Shown one piece after another: positions 9,443-18,847 of a DNA stretch of 64,000 nt; the stretch's first letter is position 1; each line of letters opens with the position of its first letter. The position numbers and the translations under genes are program-made. The notes beneath the pieces are model-generated. The model made no database searches, was not told where the DNA came from, and saw only the letters and a list, made by a program, of their open reading frames with translations. The stretch comes from Oligoflexia bacterium (GTDB lineage Bacteria > Bdellovibrionota > Bacteriovoracia > Bacteriovoracales > Bacteriovoracaceae). The DNA lies in the NCBI GenBank assembly GCA_015232355.1, contig JADFZW010000026.1:1-64000 (forward strand), in the 5' to 3' direction.

Positions 9443-9464
9443 ATTTAAGTACAATTTAAGTACA
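9443..9464. repeat. 11-bp tandem repeat between tpiA and secG
   Basis: Two perfect adjacent copies of ATTTAAGTACA, followed by a looser third (AAATAAATACA). They lie in the short spacer between the tpiA stop and the secG start. Confidence 0.85.
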
Positions 9465-9481
9465 AAATAAATACAAGTAAA

Positions 9482-10267
9482 TTATCTCTTCTGTGCCTGA
9501 CAGAGTTTAAGATAATCATCTGGCTTTAGTGAAGCTCCGCCCACCAAAACTCCATTGATATCTTTTTGCTTCATCAAATCTGAAATATTAGTTGGACTTA
9601 CACTTCCACCATATAAAATAGCTGCTGTCTCGGGATCAATTCCTAAACTATTCGTTAATATTCCTCTGATCGCAGCATGCATCTCTTGAGCTTCATCAGG
9701 TGTTGCATTTTTTCCAGTTCCTATCGCCCACACAGGTTCATAAGCCAAAATAATCTCAGAAGCAAAAACACTTTTATCAATTCCTTTTAAGCTCTCTTCC
9801 ATCTGCGTACGTACAACACTAACCGCCCGCTTCTCCTCTCGCTCTTGTAAAGTTTCACCAATACAAAATACAACTTTCAAATTAAAGCTTAAGGCTAGAG
9901 CAATTTTATCCTTCAACATCTTGTAATCTTCTTTGAACATACTCCGACGCTCAGAGTGACCAACGATCACAAAATGAGCACCAATATCTTTGAGGGCCTT
10001 TGCTGAAACCTCACCTGTAAAAGCACCCTTCTCGTGAGTTGAAGAATTTTGAGAGCCAACTCTCATGTTAACATTAAGAGAAGCGCAGAGATCTTTTACC
10101 ATTCCAATGTGAATATACTGAGGCGCAATCCACGCCTCCTTATTTTCATCTCTCAAAATGCGCGCAAGTTCTTTTTTTTGTTCTTCTGTATTTAAAAATG
10201 AGAAGAAATTATTAATCTCACCAATATTGTGATTCATTTTCCAATTGCCGATAATATATGTCTTCAT
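9482..10267 (-). CDS. tpiA: Triosephosphate isomerase
   Basis: A 261-residue TIM-barrel enzyme interconverting dihydroxyacetone phosphate and glyceraldehyde 3-phosphate. Catalytic residues are visible: Lys in GNWKMN near the N-terminus, His in VGHSERR, and Glu in AYEPVWAIGTG, which also begins the flexible loop. The phosphate-binding GGSV and GGASL motifs are near the C-terminus. ATG at 10267 is chosen because the family starts just before GNWKMN and it leaves 4 nt after the pgk stop; a longer in-frame reading would overlap pgk and lacks family homology. Probably cotranscribed with pgk and secG. Confidence 0.97.
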   Translation of the reverse strand: MKTYIIGNWKMNHNIGEINNFFSFLNTEEQKKELARILRDENKEAWIAPQYIHIGMVKDLCASLNVNMRVGSQNSSTHEKGAFTGEVSAKALKDIGAHFVIVGHSERRSMFKEDYKMLKDKIALALSFNLKVVFCIGETLQEREEKRAVSVVRTQMEESLKGIDKSVFASEIILAYEPVWAIGTGKNATPDEAQEMHAAIRGILTNSLGIDPETAAILYGGSVSPTNISDLMKQKDINGVLVGGASLKPDDYLKLCQAQKR

Positions 10268-10271
10268 TGTT

Positions 10272-11459
10272 TTAAATCCCAAATTTAAGCGCTTGAATAC
10301 CTGGAAGCTGTCCTTGCTCAATAAACTCTAAGGATGCTCCACCACCTGTTGAGATGTGAGAAATTTTACTGGCCACTCCTGATTTATTAACTGCGCTCAC
10401 AGAATCTCCACCACCAACTAATGTAAAAGCGTTTAAGTTTGCCAATGCTCTGGCAACCTCAAATGTACCTTTAGCAAAATTTTCATTCTCAAACATTCCC
10501 ATCGGACCATTCCAAAAAACTGTTTTAGCGGCGCTAAGTTTTTGTTGATAGAGTTTAATTGTCTCAGGTCCAATATCAAAACCAATCATATCATCTGGAA
10601 TATCTACACTCTTACACACTTCTACTGCTCCTGCGGCAGCTTCAGGGGAATTTGCAATAATATGATCTATTGGAAGAACAATTTTTGAAGATGAATTTTG
10701 AGCTAATATTTTTTTTGCTAAATCATAATCACCATCAGAGCAAAGAGATTTTCCAACTTTCTTTCCTTGCGCCTTGAGGAACGGATAGGCCATTGCTCCT
10801 CCAATAAAAAGTGCATCCACATTTACTAACAATCGCTCTAAAGTTTTAATTTTATCAGCGATCTTTGCACCACCAACTATGGCCATAAATGGTCTCGTTG
10901 GATTGTCTGTGATCTTCATCAACGCAACCACCTCTTGCTTTAAGAGAAAACCACCATAGGAATTATTTTTGAAAAATTGAGTGATTCCATAAACTGAAGC
11001 ATGCTTTCTGTGAGATGTTCCGAAAGCATCATTAACATAGATGTCTCCATAACTGGCCAACGTCTTCGCAAAATCAGCACCATTATCCTCTTCCTCTGAA
11101 TGAAAGCGCACATTTTCTAAGAGTATAATTTTGTGTTTTGGAAGATTGATTATTCCCTTCACACTACTATCAATTGCTGTTTCAGTTAAGACTACATCTT
11201 GACCTAACTTTTCTGCTAAGTAGGTTGCAACTAAATTAAGACTATATTTGGGATTGATTTGTCCATCTGGTCTTCCCAAGTGACTCATCATAATTAACTT
11301 CGATGCACCTTGATCTAGAATGTATTTGATTGTTGGTAGTGCCGAATCAACACGTGTTGTATCTGTGATCTTTCCATTTTTTATAGGTACGTTAAAATCA
11401 AAACGTGCGATTACTTTTTGTCCTGCTATCTTTGCCTCATCAATGTATTTTAGGGCCAT
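10272..11459 (-). CDS. pgk: Phosphoglycerate kinase
   Basis: A 395-residue glycolytic and gluconeogenic kinase transferring phosphate between 1,3-bisphosphoglycerate and ADP. Family motifs: RFDFNVP, TRVDSALPTI, SHLGRPDG, GTSHRKHASVYGI, VGGAKIADKI, the nucleotide-site WNGPMGMFE, and the C-terminal GGGDSV / STGGGASLE. Start at 11459 (MALKYIDEA) is set by GGAGGAGG 8-9 nt upstream; reading further upstream adds non-family sequence. First gene of the leftward pgk-tpiA-secG run, with its promoter presumably in the 11461-11573 spacer shared with the divergent nuclease gene. Confidence 0.97.
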   Translation of the reverse strand: MALKYIDEAKIAGQKVIARFDFNVPIKNGKITDTTRVDSALPTIKYILDQGASKLIMMSHLGRPDGQINPKYSLNLVATYLAEKLGQDVVLTETAIDSSVKGIINLPKHKIILLENVRFHSEEEDNGADFAKTLASYGDIYVNDAFGTSHRKHASVYGITQFFKNNSYGGFLLKQEVVALMKITDNPTRPFMAIVGGAKIADKIKTLERLLVNVDALFIGGAMAYPFLKAQGKKVGKSLCSDGDYDLAKKILAQNSSSKIVLPIDHIIANSPEAAAGAVEVCKSVDIPDDMIGFDIGPETIKLYQQKLSAAKTVFWNGPMGMFENENFAKGTFEVARALANLNAFTLVGGGDSVSAVNKSGVASKISHISTGGGASLEFIEQGQLPGIQALKFGI

Positions 11460-11573
11460 AGTTATTAAACCTCCTCCAATGCAAATTTTAAAATAAATAT
11501 ATATAAACAATATGCCATACTATTGTTTCAATGTGTATAGTATTTTCATAATCTCACATGTATAAGTTTAAGA

Positions 11574-12593
11574 ATGTCACAAGAAAACAACAACAACAAT
11601 AACGGTAGCGGTAGTAGTAATAATAGTAGCAAAAAACAATTCGCAGCTGAACTTCAAGTAAAAGAGGTAGTCGACACAATCTTTTTAGTAAAGCAAATCT
11701 CCATAATGGAGGGAAGAGATGGTCGATCATATCTGAACTTAATCCTTTCAGACAATACGGGAGATATTGAGGGACGTATTTGGAATAATGCTCAAGAGAT
11801 CAAATTAAAAATTGAACAAGGAAATTTGGCAAAAATCAAAGGGAAAGTTAATTTATATCAAAATAAAAAACAGTTGATCATCTCTGAAATAAGCATGTTG
11901 AGTTTAAATTCTGATGACTACAACAGTGACTCTGATATAAATTTATACTTAAGTAAATCAAATCAAAATTTTGAAGATATGTTCAAAAGAATTTGTTCCA
12001 TTGTAAATGAAGAACTCGACAATGCTCCAATAAAAGAACTTCTCACTCTAATTCTCTCAGATAATGAAATTGCACAAAAAGTAAAAGTATGGCCGGCCGG
12101 TAAAAACATTCATCATGCCTACCAGTCAGGTTTACTTGAACATATTCTATCATGTGCTGAAATTTCACTCCTAATAGGAAAACACTTCTCCGCAAATATC
12201 AATTATCTAGTTGCTGCATCAATTCTACACGATCTTGGTAAGATATTTGAATTAACTTCCGGACTAAACATTGAGTACACAAACGAAGGCAAGTTAATTG
12301 GTCATGTGATAAAGGGTTTGGAAATAGTTGACGAATTTTCTTTAAAAATAATAAATTTTCCAAGTGATATTAAAATGCATCTAAAGCACATTCTACTCTC
12401 TCATCATGGAGAGTACGATTATGGCTCGGCCAAACTTCCACAAACAAGAGAGGCAATTCTCTTTCATTCCATTGATTTGATGGATTCAAAGATTGGCTCT
12501 GTCGATCTGATTATAAAAAATGATCCTGTCGTTGGAAATTGGTCTTCTTACATTAAACACTTAGATAGAATTATTTTCAAAGGGAAATTGTAA
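11574..12593 (+). CDS. OB-fold/HD-domain 3'-5' exoribonuclease, YhaM family
   Basis: A 339-residue protein. After an Asn/Ser-rich low-complexity start (residues 3-20), an OB-fold nucleic-acid-binding region (about 25-115, with DNTGDIEGRIWN and IKGKVNLYQNKKQLI) is followed by an HD metal-dependent phosphohydrolase domain: NIHHAYQSGLLEH, ILHDLGKIFE, and HHGEYDYGSAKLP. This order is that of Bacillus YhaM, a 3'-5' exoribonuclease also implicated in DNA replication. Divergent from pgk, converging on tatD with 9 nt between stops. The exact substrate is inferred from the family. Confidence 0.88.
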   Translation: MSQENNNNNNGSGSSNNSSKKQFAAELQVKEVVDTIFLVKQISIMEGRDGRSYLNLILSDNTGDIEGRIWNNAQEIKLKIEQGNLAKIKGKVNLYQNKKQLIISEISMLSLNSDDYNSDSDINLYLSKSNQNFEDMFKRICSIVNEELDNAPIKELLTLILSDNEIAQKVKVWPAGKNIHHAYQSGLLEHILSCAEISLLIGKHFSANINYLVAASILHDLGKIFELTSGLNIEYTNEGKLIGHVIKGLEIVDEFSLKIINFPSDIKMHLKHILLSHHGEYDYGSAKLPQTREAILFHSIDLMDSKIGSVDLIIKNDPVVGNWSSYIKHLDRIIFKGKL

Positions 12594-12602
12594 CCACCAC
12601 AA

Positions 12603-13400
12603 TTACAAGTTAGAAAGTTGAAATAATTTCATTGCATTTTGAAAGGTTATCTCTGCAAATTCTTCTATGGATATTTTCTTAAGTTCAGCTCCTTTTTGCG
12701 CTATAAAAGGTAACAAGTGAGGCGCATTTTCTTTTCCTCTATGAGGAACTGGTGCTAAGTAGGGAGCATCGGTTTCTAATAAAATTTTTTCTAATGGAAC
12801 AATTTCAAAAATCTCACGGACATTACTTGCTTTAGCGAATGTAATCATTCCATTGAATCCACAATAGAAATCCTCTTCTAGAATAGTTTGTGCTAATTTT
12901 AATCCTGAACTATAGCTATGAAAAACGCCTCTTCTATTTCCGCTATCATTTTCTCTGGCATAAAAATTTTTAATTATATCGACCATATCATCATCTGCAT
13001 CTCGCGAATGAATTACTACTGGAAGATTTAATGTCTTCGCCAACTGCAATTGTTTTTCAAAAGCATCAATTTGGTTTTTACGAGGAGAAAAATCATAATA
13101 ATAATCCAAACCAATTTCACCTATCGCCACAATTTGCGACCGATTATTTATTACATTATTTTTCATTATCTCCAAGATATCGTCACTGAAATTTATCGCC
13201 TGATGAGGATGGATTCCTTGGGTGGCCCATACATCATTTTTATAAACTCTTGCTAGCTCTAAAGTTATCTCTAAATCTTCGGGTTCAGTAGCTATGGTTA
13301 TTATTTTCTCTACACCATTTTCTTTAGCAAGAAGTAACTCTTCTTGAATAGAGATTGATTTTAAAGAATCAAGGTGGCAATGAGTATCTATCAATTTCAC
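12603..13400 (-). CDS. tatD: TatD-family metal-dependent deoxyribonuclease
   Basis: A 265-residue TIM-barrel hydrolase. Metal-site residues: DTHCHLD at the start, Glu in IGEIGLDYYYD, His in VIHSRDADDD, His in GVFHSYSSG, and Asp in LLETDAPYLAP, followed by the family signature HRGKENAP. TatD proteins act as DNases in repair or DNA turnover, though bacterial copies are often only called putative. It begins with GTG (MKLIDTHCH). It ends 9 nt from the nuclease stop on the other strand, so two nucleases converge here. Paralogue choice (TatD versus YcfH/YjjV) cannot be settled by eye. Confidence 0.93.
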   Translation of the reverse strand: MKLIDTHCHLDSLKSISIQEELLLAKENGVEKIITIATEPEDLEITLELARVYKNDVWATQGIHPHQAINFSDDILEIMKNNVINNRSQIVAIGEIGLDYYYDFSPRKNQIDAFEKQLQLAKTLNLPVVIHSRDADDDMVDIIKNFYARENDSGNRRGVFHSYSSGLKLAQTILEEDFYCGFNGMITFAKASNVREIFEIVPLEKILLETDAPYLAPVPHRGKENAPHLLPFIAQKGAELKKISIEEFAEITFQNAMKLFQLSNL

Positions 13401-13417
13401 TTTATCTTCTTATTTTC

Positions 13418-13690
13418 TTATCTTCTTTGGATTTTATCGATGGTATCTCTGCAAGCAACAGATAATTCATCATGATGTTCATTCAAGCACTTTTTTATGG
13501 CCCCATTACCAGAACGTAAACCTTTACAAAACTTTTTCACATCAGCTGTACAATTAACTCTAAGATTTTTCTTCCCTTCACGTACACGCTCTTTTTTTGC
13601 ATCACCTTGCGGTTGTTGATCATTTTGGGGCAAACAATAACCATAACCACTAATAAAAATAAAAATAACTATCGATAATAGTATTTTCAT
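13418..13690 (-). CDS. Small exported cysteine-rich repeat protein
   Basis: A 90-residue protein with a signal peptide (hydrophobic 3-17). The mature part is charged then has one cysteine-rich repeat: NCTADVKKFC, then GNGAIKKCLNEH and SVACRDTI. The pattern C..D...FC..(G.G)...CL......C matches the cysteine-rich repeat first described in Golgi glycoprotein GLG1 (Pfam Cys_rich_FGFR), common in small exported bacterial proteins. The four cysteines probably make two disulfides in the periplasm. It lies 17 nt upstream of tatD on the same strand. Function unknown. Confidence 0.8.
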   Translation of the reverse strand: MKILLSIVIFIFISGYGYCLPQNDQQPQGDAKKERVREGKKNLRVNCTADVKKFCKGLRSGNGAIKKCLNEHHDELSVACRDTIDKIQRR

Positions 13691-13820
13691 TTAAAAAAAC
13701 CTCAACCAAAAATTTAAAATTTATAATATATTAAATTTTGATCTGCTCACAAATGAAAGTCAACGAAGAAATACGTTGCATTTTAAAAGAAAAAAAATAT
13801 ATCATTGACTGTGAGGTAAA

Positions 13821-14354
13821 ATGCAAATACCAAAAAAATCAATAATATTTTATTTAATAACTCTATCCATTGCTATTATTATCACTATCAATATGATCGA
13901 TAGCAGTTTTGCATATTTTAAAATAGGTTCCACTCTATCTTCATCAACTAGAGGTCGAGCTCATCCTGGACTCTATCTAGGATTAGAAACCAGTAGTGCT
14001 GGCATTTCATTTTCTACCGCTGGATACAATAATACCTTACAGTACTTCTCGGTTTATCAAGCAAATGCATTTGCCCTCTTTTATCCAGGTCAATTCTTAT
14101 GGGGGAAAACTGAAGTGGGACTTGGGGTTGGATTTTTTTACTATAAGATGGGACTCAAAGATAATATGGAAATAAATAGTGGTATGACTGATAGAGGTAA
14201 TCTTGCGGTCGGACCAGCGGTGAGAGCATTTTGGTTTTTCTTAGGTGGATTCTTTGTAGGAATAGAAACTATGCTTGGGATTAGAGAACCATATTTAAAT
14301 GCACTTCTTTGTTTTCAAGATTCAACCCAAGCAGTTGCAGGAATATCATTTTGA
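13821..14354 (+). CDS. Exported, probably outer-membrane barrel-like protein
   Basis: A 177-residue protein with a long signal sequence (hydrophobic residues 8-30). The mature part alternates hydrophobic and small residues with many Gly/Tyr/Phe, and ends in AGISF; a terminal Phe is typical of outer-membrane barrel proteins recognised by the BAM complex. There are no enzyme motifs. Its TGA overlaps the TTG start of the next gene, which encodes another small barrel-like protein, so the two are translationally coupled and perhaps act together. Function unknown; the barrel assignment is inference. Confidence 0.7.
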   Translation: MQIPKKSIIFYLITLSIAIIITINMIDSSFAYFKIGSTLSSSTRGRAHPGLYLGLETSSAGISFSTAGYNNTLQYFSVYQANAFALFYPGQFLWGKTEVGLGVGFFYYKMGLKDNMEINSGMTDRGNLAVGPAVRAFWFFLGGFFVGIETMLGIREPYLNALLCFQDSTQAVAGISF

Positions 14355-14749
14355 AAAAAAATCAAATTATCATTCTACTAATTCTACTAATTCTATTAAT
14401 TAATAGCACCTATGGTGCCACTACAAGAAACACAGGAAAAGTTGGACACACATACATTGCTGTTAGCGAAGGTCTTAGTTTAGGATCTCTTCGTATTGGA
14501 AGAAAAAACTTTGAAGTTGGTATATACCCAGGTTACCTATTTGGAGCTGGCGGAATAGTTAATATGAACAACTTTTACGCCACCTTCGCTGCTGGTATTA
14601 TAAATTCTGACGTTGGCATTTATGCAGGAGTTGGATTAGAATTTTATAATTTTTGGATTTGTAATTTTCGTTTTGAGGTGGCCGGAGTTAGCTCTTATCA
14701 CAACTATACATCAGGGCATGCTCTGATTGGACTTAATTTTGGAATATAA
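14351..14749 (+). CDS. Exported small barrel-like protein
   Basis: A 132-residue protein. I place the start at the TTG overlapping the previous stop (TTGA), because it gives a classic signal peptide (MKKNQ, then a run of Ile/Leu, then STYGA) and AGGA lies about 8 nt before it. A longer reading frame from 14309 would bury that signal peptide. The mature part is rich in Gly, aromatic and alternating hydrophobic residues (for example GIYPGYLFGAGG and GVGLEFYNFW) like a short beta-barrel. It shares style, but no obvious alignment, with its upstream neighbour. Function unknown. Confidence 0.68.
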   Translation: MKKNQIIILLILLILLINSTYGATTRNTGKVGHTYIAVSEGLSLGSLRIGRKNFEVGIYPGYLFGAGGIVNMNNFYATFAAGIINSDVGIYAGVGLEFYNFWICNFRFEVAGVSSYHNYTSGHALIGLNFGI

Positions 14750-14777
14750 TTTAAAAAAAATATTTTAAAAAAGATTT

Positions 14778-15464
14778 ATGAAAATCTATAAAATTTTAAC
14801 CGCAATTTGTTTACTCTCAATACTCTTTGGATTTCGACTAATAGATGCAAACATTCGTTGGAAAATAAGCGAAGAGGATCCATATCTCTGGATCAAGTTA
14901 ACTGATCGAACTTTAACTTTCGAAAGCAACAGCATCGATGATCCAGGCGATTCAATCTATGATTTAAAAAACCCAGGAATTGTTGAAGTCATGCAATCAA
15001 TTATTAATGATGCCAATGGAATTTTTGGGAGTTATTTACGTCTCGAACTATATCCTGAAGACGTTAACAATCTTGAGAGCGGATCACACTATGATGCTAC
15101 TAAAGCTGAAAAAAGAATTATTGAGATTGGTGAAGACTCACTCTTTTTGGCCAGCGGAGTGGCCAGCTGGCAATCTGATGGTGAAAATATTATTGGATGT
15201 AAAATAAGTTTCGCTAAAGAGGACAAAAAAGAAGTTCGATCATTTATTGCAACTATGACTCACGAAATAGGTCATTGTCTTGGTCTTCATCATCCACAAG
15301 AGTTAGTAGATTCCATAATGTCATATTTTAAACAATCACGTTTCTATCGCTATCAAATAGATGATAAAATGGGGATTAGTTATCTCTATCCTGCTAACAT
15401 CAAAGATTTAGATCACAAAGAACACAACACCTATGGTTTATCATGTAAATTTAGAGGTGATTAA
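14778..15464 (+). CDS. Exported matrixin-like zinc metalloprotease
   Basis: A 228-residue protein with a signal peptide (residues 4-24) and a metzincin catalytic site: HEIGHCLGLHH matches HExxHxxGxxH, where three His bind zinc and Glu is catalytic, followed about 12 residues later by the Met-turn in SIMSYF. The layout is that of matrixin (M10A) and related bacterial secreted proteases. No separate prodomain or cysteine switch is seen. It is probably a periplasmic or secreted endopeptidase. It sits 28 nt after two barrel-like exported proteins and before the exported kinase-like gene, in a run of exported products. Confidence 0.87.
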   Translation: MKIYKILTAICLLSILFGFRLIDANIRWKISEEDPYLWIKLTDRTLTFESNSIDDPGDSIYDLKNPGIVEVMQSIINDANGIFGSYLRLELYPEDVNNLESGSHYDATKAEKRIIEIGEDSLFLASGVASWQSDGENIIGCKISFAKEDKKEVRSFIATMTHEIGHCLGLHHPQELVDSIMSYFKQSRFYRYQIDDKMGISYLYPANIKDLDHKEHNTYGLSCKFRGD

Positions 15465-15699
15465 ACAAAACAATAAAAACTGTTTATGCCCAACTTCCAG
15501 GCTACATTCTCTTCTATTATTTAGTTTTCAAAGCAAATAGTTATTATTGAAATTTAATTTAATTACATGAATTAATTCATTAAAAAAAACAAAAGAAAAA
15601 TCAAAAAAATAAATAGTAAGAAAAATAGATTATAATTAAATAATTAAATAATTGAATAATTAAATAGTTCAATAATTTATAATTTGGAGAGATTTAAAT
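15465..15699. other. AT-rich spacer with TAATTAAA repeats
   Basis: No gene seen. From about 15631 to 15680 short A/T repeats (variants of AATAATTAA) precede the kinase-like gene; TATAAT at 15631-15636 could be a -10 element but no matching -35 is clear. GGAGAG about 10 nt before the next ATG is a plausible ribosome binding site. Confidence 0.4.
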
Positions 15700-17310
15700 A
15701 TGAATGATATAACTACTAAAAATAAATTTAAATTAATGGTAGTTCCTGTATACTTATACTGCGCAATTGGCGCGATTGTATTTTTAGCTCAAAATTTTGC
15801 TTATTCCAATACTCCTCTCAGCATGACAAAAAAATGCGGTTTTCCTGCTTATGATAACGTTAATACTTCAACCATACAAAAAATAATTAAAAATCTTACA
15901 CTAAAAAATATTGGCCCTGGCACTTCAAATTATAGTTGTGAAAGAAATGAGAACAATGAAAATAATGAGAATAATGAGAATGCATCTAATGCAGATACCG
16001 ATATAGATGCAACTAAGCAAATAGTATCCGCCAGGAATAAAACTTTAAGTAGAGAAATAATCAAATTTCCATTACCAAATCGTGGTAGTGGAATTAATTG
16101 CTCACAAGAAGGCATCAAAAATCCAAAAATTCCATTTGATTTTTCAATTGATTTGTTTAGAGAAAACCAAATTAAAAACATAAGTAACTTAGAAATTGAT
16201 TGTGATATAATGAGAAGTACCGATGGTAATCTAGTAGAAATATTTTTTTATCTAAAAGGAGAGGATCCTCTCTCAAGTGGAAGCTATAAAAAATTCTCAA
16301 AATCTTTAAGAGTTGTTTGTAAAATAGCAGATGCTCCTGTATCAGCACTGACTAAAGTACAACAATTAGCTTGTGATGAAAGAGAACTTGTTGCAAAAAT
16401 GGATACCATAATAGATACAGATCCTCAAAACAGTTTAAGTTATGTTGAGGAGAATATGGCAGATCTACAGATCTGGAAAAACATAAATAAAATAATATCA
16501 GAAAATAACAAAACCAATAGTACCATAGGAGCAAAATTATATGCAGAAGTATTAACTTGTTCCGGAAATGGATTAATTACAACCTATCAGGAGCTATATG
16601 ATAGCGATCTATCTTCTAGTAATAAAAAGAAATTTGATGATAAAAAATTTCTGCAAATAATGAGCAAGAGTATTGAACAAACCATTGACTTACACGGCCG
16701 TGGATTCGTACATATGGATTCCAAGAGTGGCAATATATTAGTTAAGCTTTTGAGCAATGGTGATTTTCAATCTACGATTATTGATTTCGGCATATCTTTA
16801 GAAATAGATCCGTCAAATGGTCTGTTAAAAGACGTTAATCCATTAAAAAAAGAGATCATGGGCTCATATATGGCACCCGAGGTTTTCGATCTCTTCTATA
16901 TCTCTCGTAAAACAAAAGATATGCTACGAAAACATTTAATCCAGCAAACCTCTCTTAATCAAAACGAGCTGCAACTAAAAGAGGATGTCTTAAATAAAAT
17001 TGCTCATATGAAAACATTGGATGCTAGAAAATTTGATGTCTTTGCTCTCGCTTTAACAATAGCGGGAAGAGCATTAATTTCAGCAACATTTAAAAGTGCA
17101 CTCTCCAAATATGTTGGAGGCATAGGTCATATGCAAATGACTATTTTCAAAGAAAAGAATAAAACAAAAATATCATATGAAGAGTGTAAAGCAGAGGCAC
17201 ATAGTGAACTAGAGCTTTTGATTTTAGAAATGTGCCATCATGATATTAATAAAAGAATTTCTTTACCTGAAGCAAAGAAAAGATTAGATGAAATTATTCT
17301 TAAACTATAA
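15700..17310 (+). CDS. Exported eukaryotic-type protein kinase-like protein
   Basis: A 536-residue protein. Residues about 10-33 are hydrophobic and end FAYS|NT, reading as a signal peptide or anchor. The C-terminal half has the core kinase motifs in order: catalytic loop HMDSKSGNILV (HRDxKxxN, with Arg changed to Met but Asp, Lys and Asn kept), metal-binding DFG in IIDFGIS, and an APE motif in SYMAPEVF, then DVFALAL like the kinase F-helix. A candidate ATP lysine is in VVCKIAD; no clear Gly-rich loop is visible. A Glu/Asn repeat lies near residues 84-95. A kinase behind an export signal has no ATP in the periplasm, so delivery into another cell is an attractive but unproven idea. The 3' end overlaps ppiD by 6 nt. 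Confidence 0.8.
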   Translation: MNDITTKNKFKLMVVPVYLYCAIGAIVFLAQNFAYSNTPLSMTKKCGFPAYDNVNTSTIQKIIKNLTLKNIGPGTSNYSCERNENNENNENNENASNADTDIDATKQIVSARNKTLSREIIKFPLPNRGSGINCSQEGIKNPKIPFDFSIDLFRENQIKNISNLEIDCDIMRSTDGNLVEIFFYLKGEDPLSSGSYKKFSKSLRVVCKIADAPVSALTKVQQLACDERELVAKMDTIIDTDPQNSLSYVEENMADLQIWKNINKIISENNKTNSTIGAKLYAEVLTCSGNGLITTYQELYDSDLSSSNKKKFDDKKFLQIMSKSIEQTIDLHGRGFVHMDSKSGNILVKLLSNGDFQSTIIDFGISLEIDPSNGLLKDVNPLKKEIMGSYMAPEVFDLFYISRKTKDMLRKHLIQQTSLNQNELQLKEDVLNKIAHMKTLDARKFDVFALALTIAGRALISATFKSALSKYVGGIGHMQMTIFKEKNKTKISYEECKAEAHSELELLILEMCHHDINKRISLPEAKKRLDEIILKL

Positions 17311-18822
17311 CAATTTTTTGTGAATAGTAATCTTAACGTTGTCTCTTAAATATTTCATAATTCCGACCTTTAATTCATCGGATGCAATTTTTTGCTCACC
17401 CTCTTTTTCTTTTATAATTTCATTGGCATTGGCATTGGCAACAATTTGTGGTTTTCCAATGTTTAAGACATAAACAATCTTAATAAAATTGGCATCGGTA
17501 AATACAAAGGAATCACTCTGAGCGTTTTTCACTGCAAATACCTTTGCTAAATTTTCACTGGAGAGATTTATTGCACCAACATCTTCATCTAATTCACTAA
17601 TATTTTTTCCATCTTCATAGGTAAATTCATATTTCTTTTGCATCTCTTGTATATTTGCAACTTTTCCACCAACTAATGCACCTTTAAGATCATTTGATAA
17701 ATTATCCGTTAACTTCTTTAAATCATCTTTGCTTTCCTTCTGAATCAATTCTTTCACTAGTAAATTTTTAATCTCAGGATCAGCAAGCTTTGCTTCTTTT
17801 GCTTCTATTTTTTTATCTACTAAAATAAGATGGTATCCATAATTGGTTTTAACTGGAGCAGAAACTGTTCCTGGTTTCAACTCAAAAGCAACCTTTTCAA
17901 ATTCAGGCATCATCTTTCCTTTTCCAAAGCGACCTAAATAACCACCTTTACCTTTACCAAATGGATCCTCTGATTTTTGATCTGCAATTTTAGCAAAGTT
18001 TTTTGCATTTACAGTTTTGGCAATCTCTTCTATCTCTTTTTTGGCCACATCCTCTTTTTTGTCCTTAGAAAATCTCACTAAAATATGTCTTGCTTCAACT
18101 GCATCTTCTTGATTCAATTCTTCCTTTCTCGTTTGAAAATAAGCTTCTAAACGTTTCAGATTATTTGCATCTGTAAGAAAGGATTTTATTTTACTCTCTG
18201 GAACTTCAATAAATTTTTGAAGTGAATCTTTTTTTATTTGGATTGCTGAAACCTTAACCGTATTATTTTTCATTTTTAAGCGTTCTTCAACATATTTACT
18301 GGAGATAGGTACACTACTTAGAGCAGAATACACCATTTTCTCCTTCAAATTCTCTTTAATATTTACTTCGTAGTCAGTAGGAGTAAAACCATTTTGTTGC
18401 AATAGCAATTTGTAGCGAGAAATATCGAAAACCCCATCAGTTTTAAAATATGGCTGATTTTGAATTTCATTGGCAACCTCTTGATCGGTTGGTACCACTC
18501 CCATTTTATCTGCCAAAACAATCAACAACTTCTGATTAACTAGTTCCTCTATTACACTATCTCTGATTTTAAATTGCTCCATCTGTTGAGTAGATAAGTC
18601 GGGCACTCTTAGTATTTGCTTCATCATTTCTACTCTATAAGTAAGAGCATTCTTATATTCGAACATTTTAACGGAAACTCCGCCAACGTTTGCGACTGTC
18701 TCTGGACCCATATAGGCGCTCTTGTCGTAGTATCCACTAAACATGAATGAAAGAATAATAAAACCAATAAATACAGATGCTATAATACTTGCTGTTTTTC
18801 TTTGATGAGATGGTGCGACCAT
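17305..18822 (-). CDS. ppiD: PpiD-like membrane-anchored peptidyl-prolyl isomerase
   Basis: A 505-residue periplasmic folding factor. One N-terminal membrane anchor (residues 13-30) is followed by a SurA/PpiD-type N-terminal chaperone domain (about 38-200) and a parvulin domain (about 243-340) with EARHILVRF, GGYLGRFGKGKMMPEFE and NYGYHLILV. Such proteins sit at the Sec translocon and help newly exported proteins fold. The last part is variable and contains an Asn-Ala dipeptide repeat. AGGA is 9 nt before the ATG. It is divergent from mreC and convergent with the kinase-like gene. Confidence 0.88.
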   Translation of the reverse strand: MVAPSHQRKTASIIASVFIGFIILSFMFSGYYDKSAYMGPETVANVGGVSVKMFEYKNALTYRVEMMKQILRVPDLSTQQMEQFKIRDSVIEELVNQKLLIVLADKMGVVPTDQEVANEIQNQPYFKTDGVFDISRYKLLLQQNGFTPTDYEVNIKENLKEKMVYSALSSVPISSKYVEERLKMKNNTVKVSAIQIKKDSLQKFIEVPESKIKSFLTDANNLKRLEAYFQTRKEELNQEDAVEARHILVRFSKDKKEDVAKKEIEEIAKTVNAKNFAKIADQKSEDPFGKGKGGYLGRFGKGKMMPEFEKVAFELKPGTVSAPVKTNYGYHLILVDKKIEAKEAKLADPEIKNLLVKELIQKESKDDLKKLTDNLSNDLKGALVGGKVANIQEMQKKYEFTYEDGKNISELDEDVGAINLSSENLAKVFAVKNAQSDSFVFTDANFIKIVYVLNIGKPQIVANANANEIIKEKEGEQKIASDELKVGIMKYLRDNVKITIHKKLL

Positions 18823-18847
18823 AATCTACGTTCCTTTTTTATATGTT

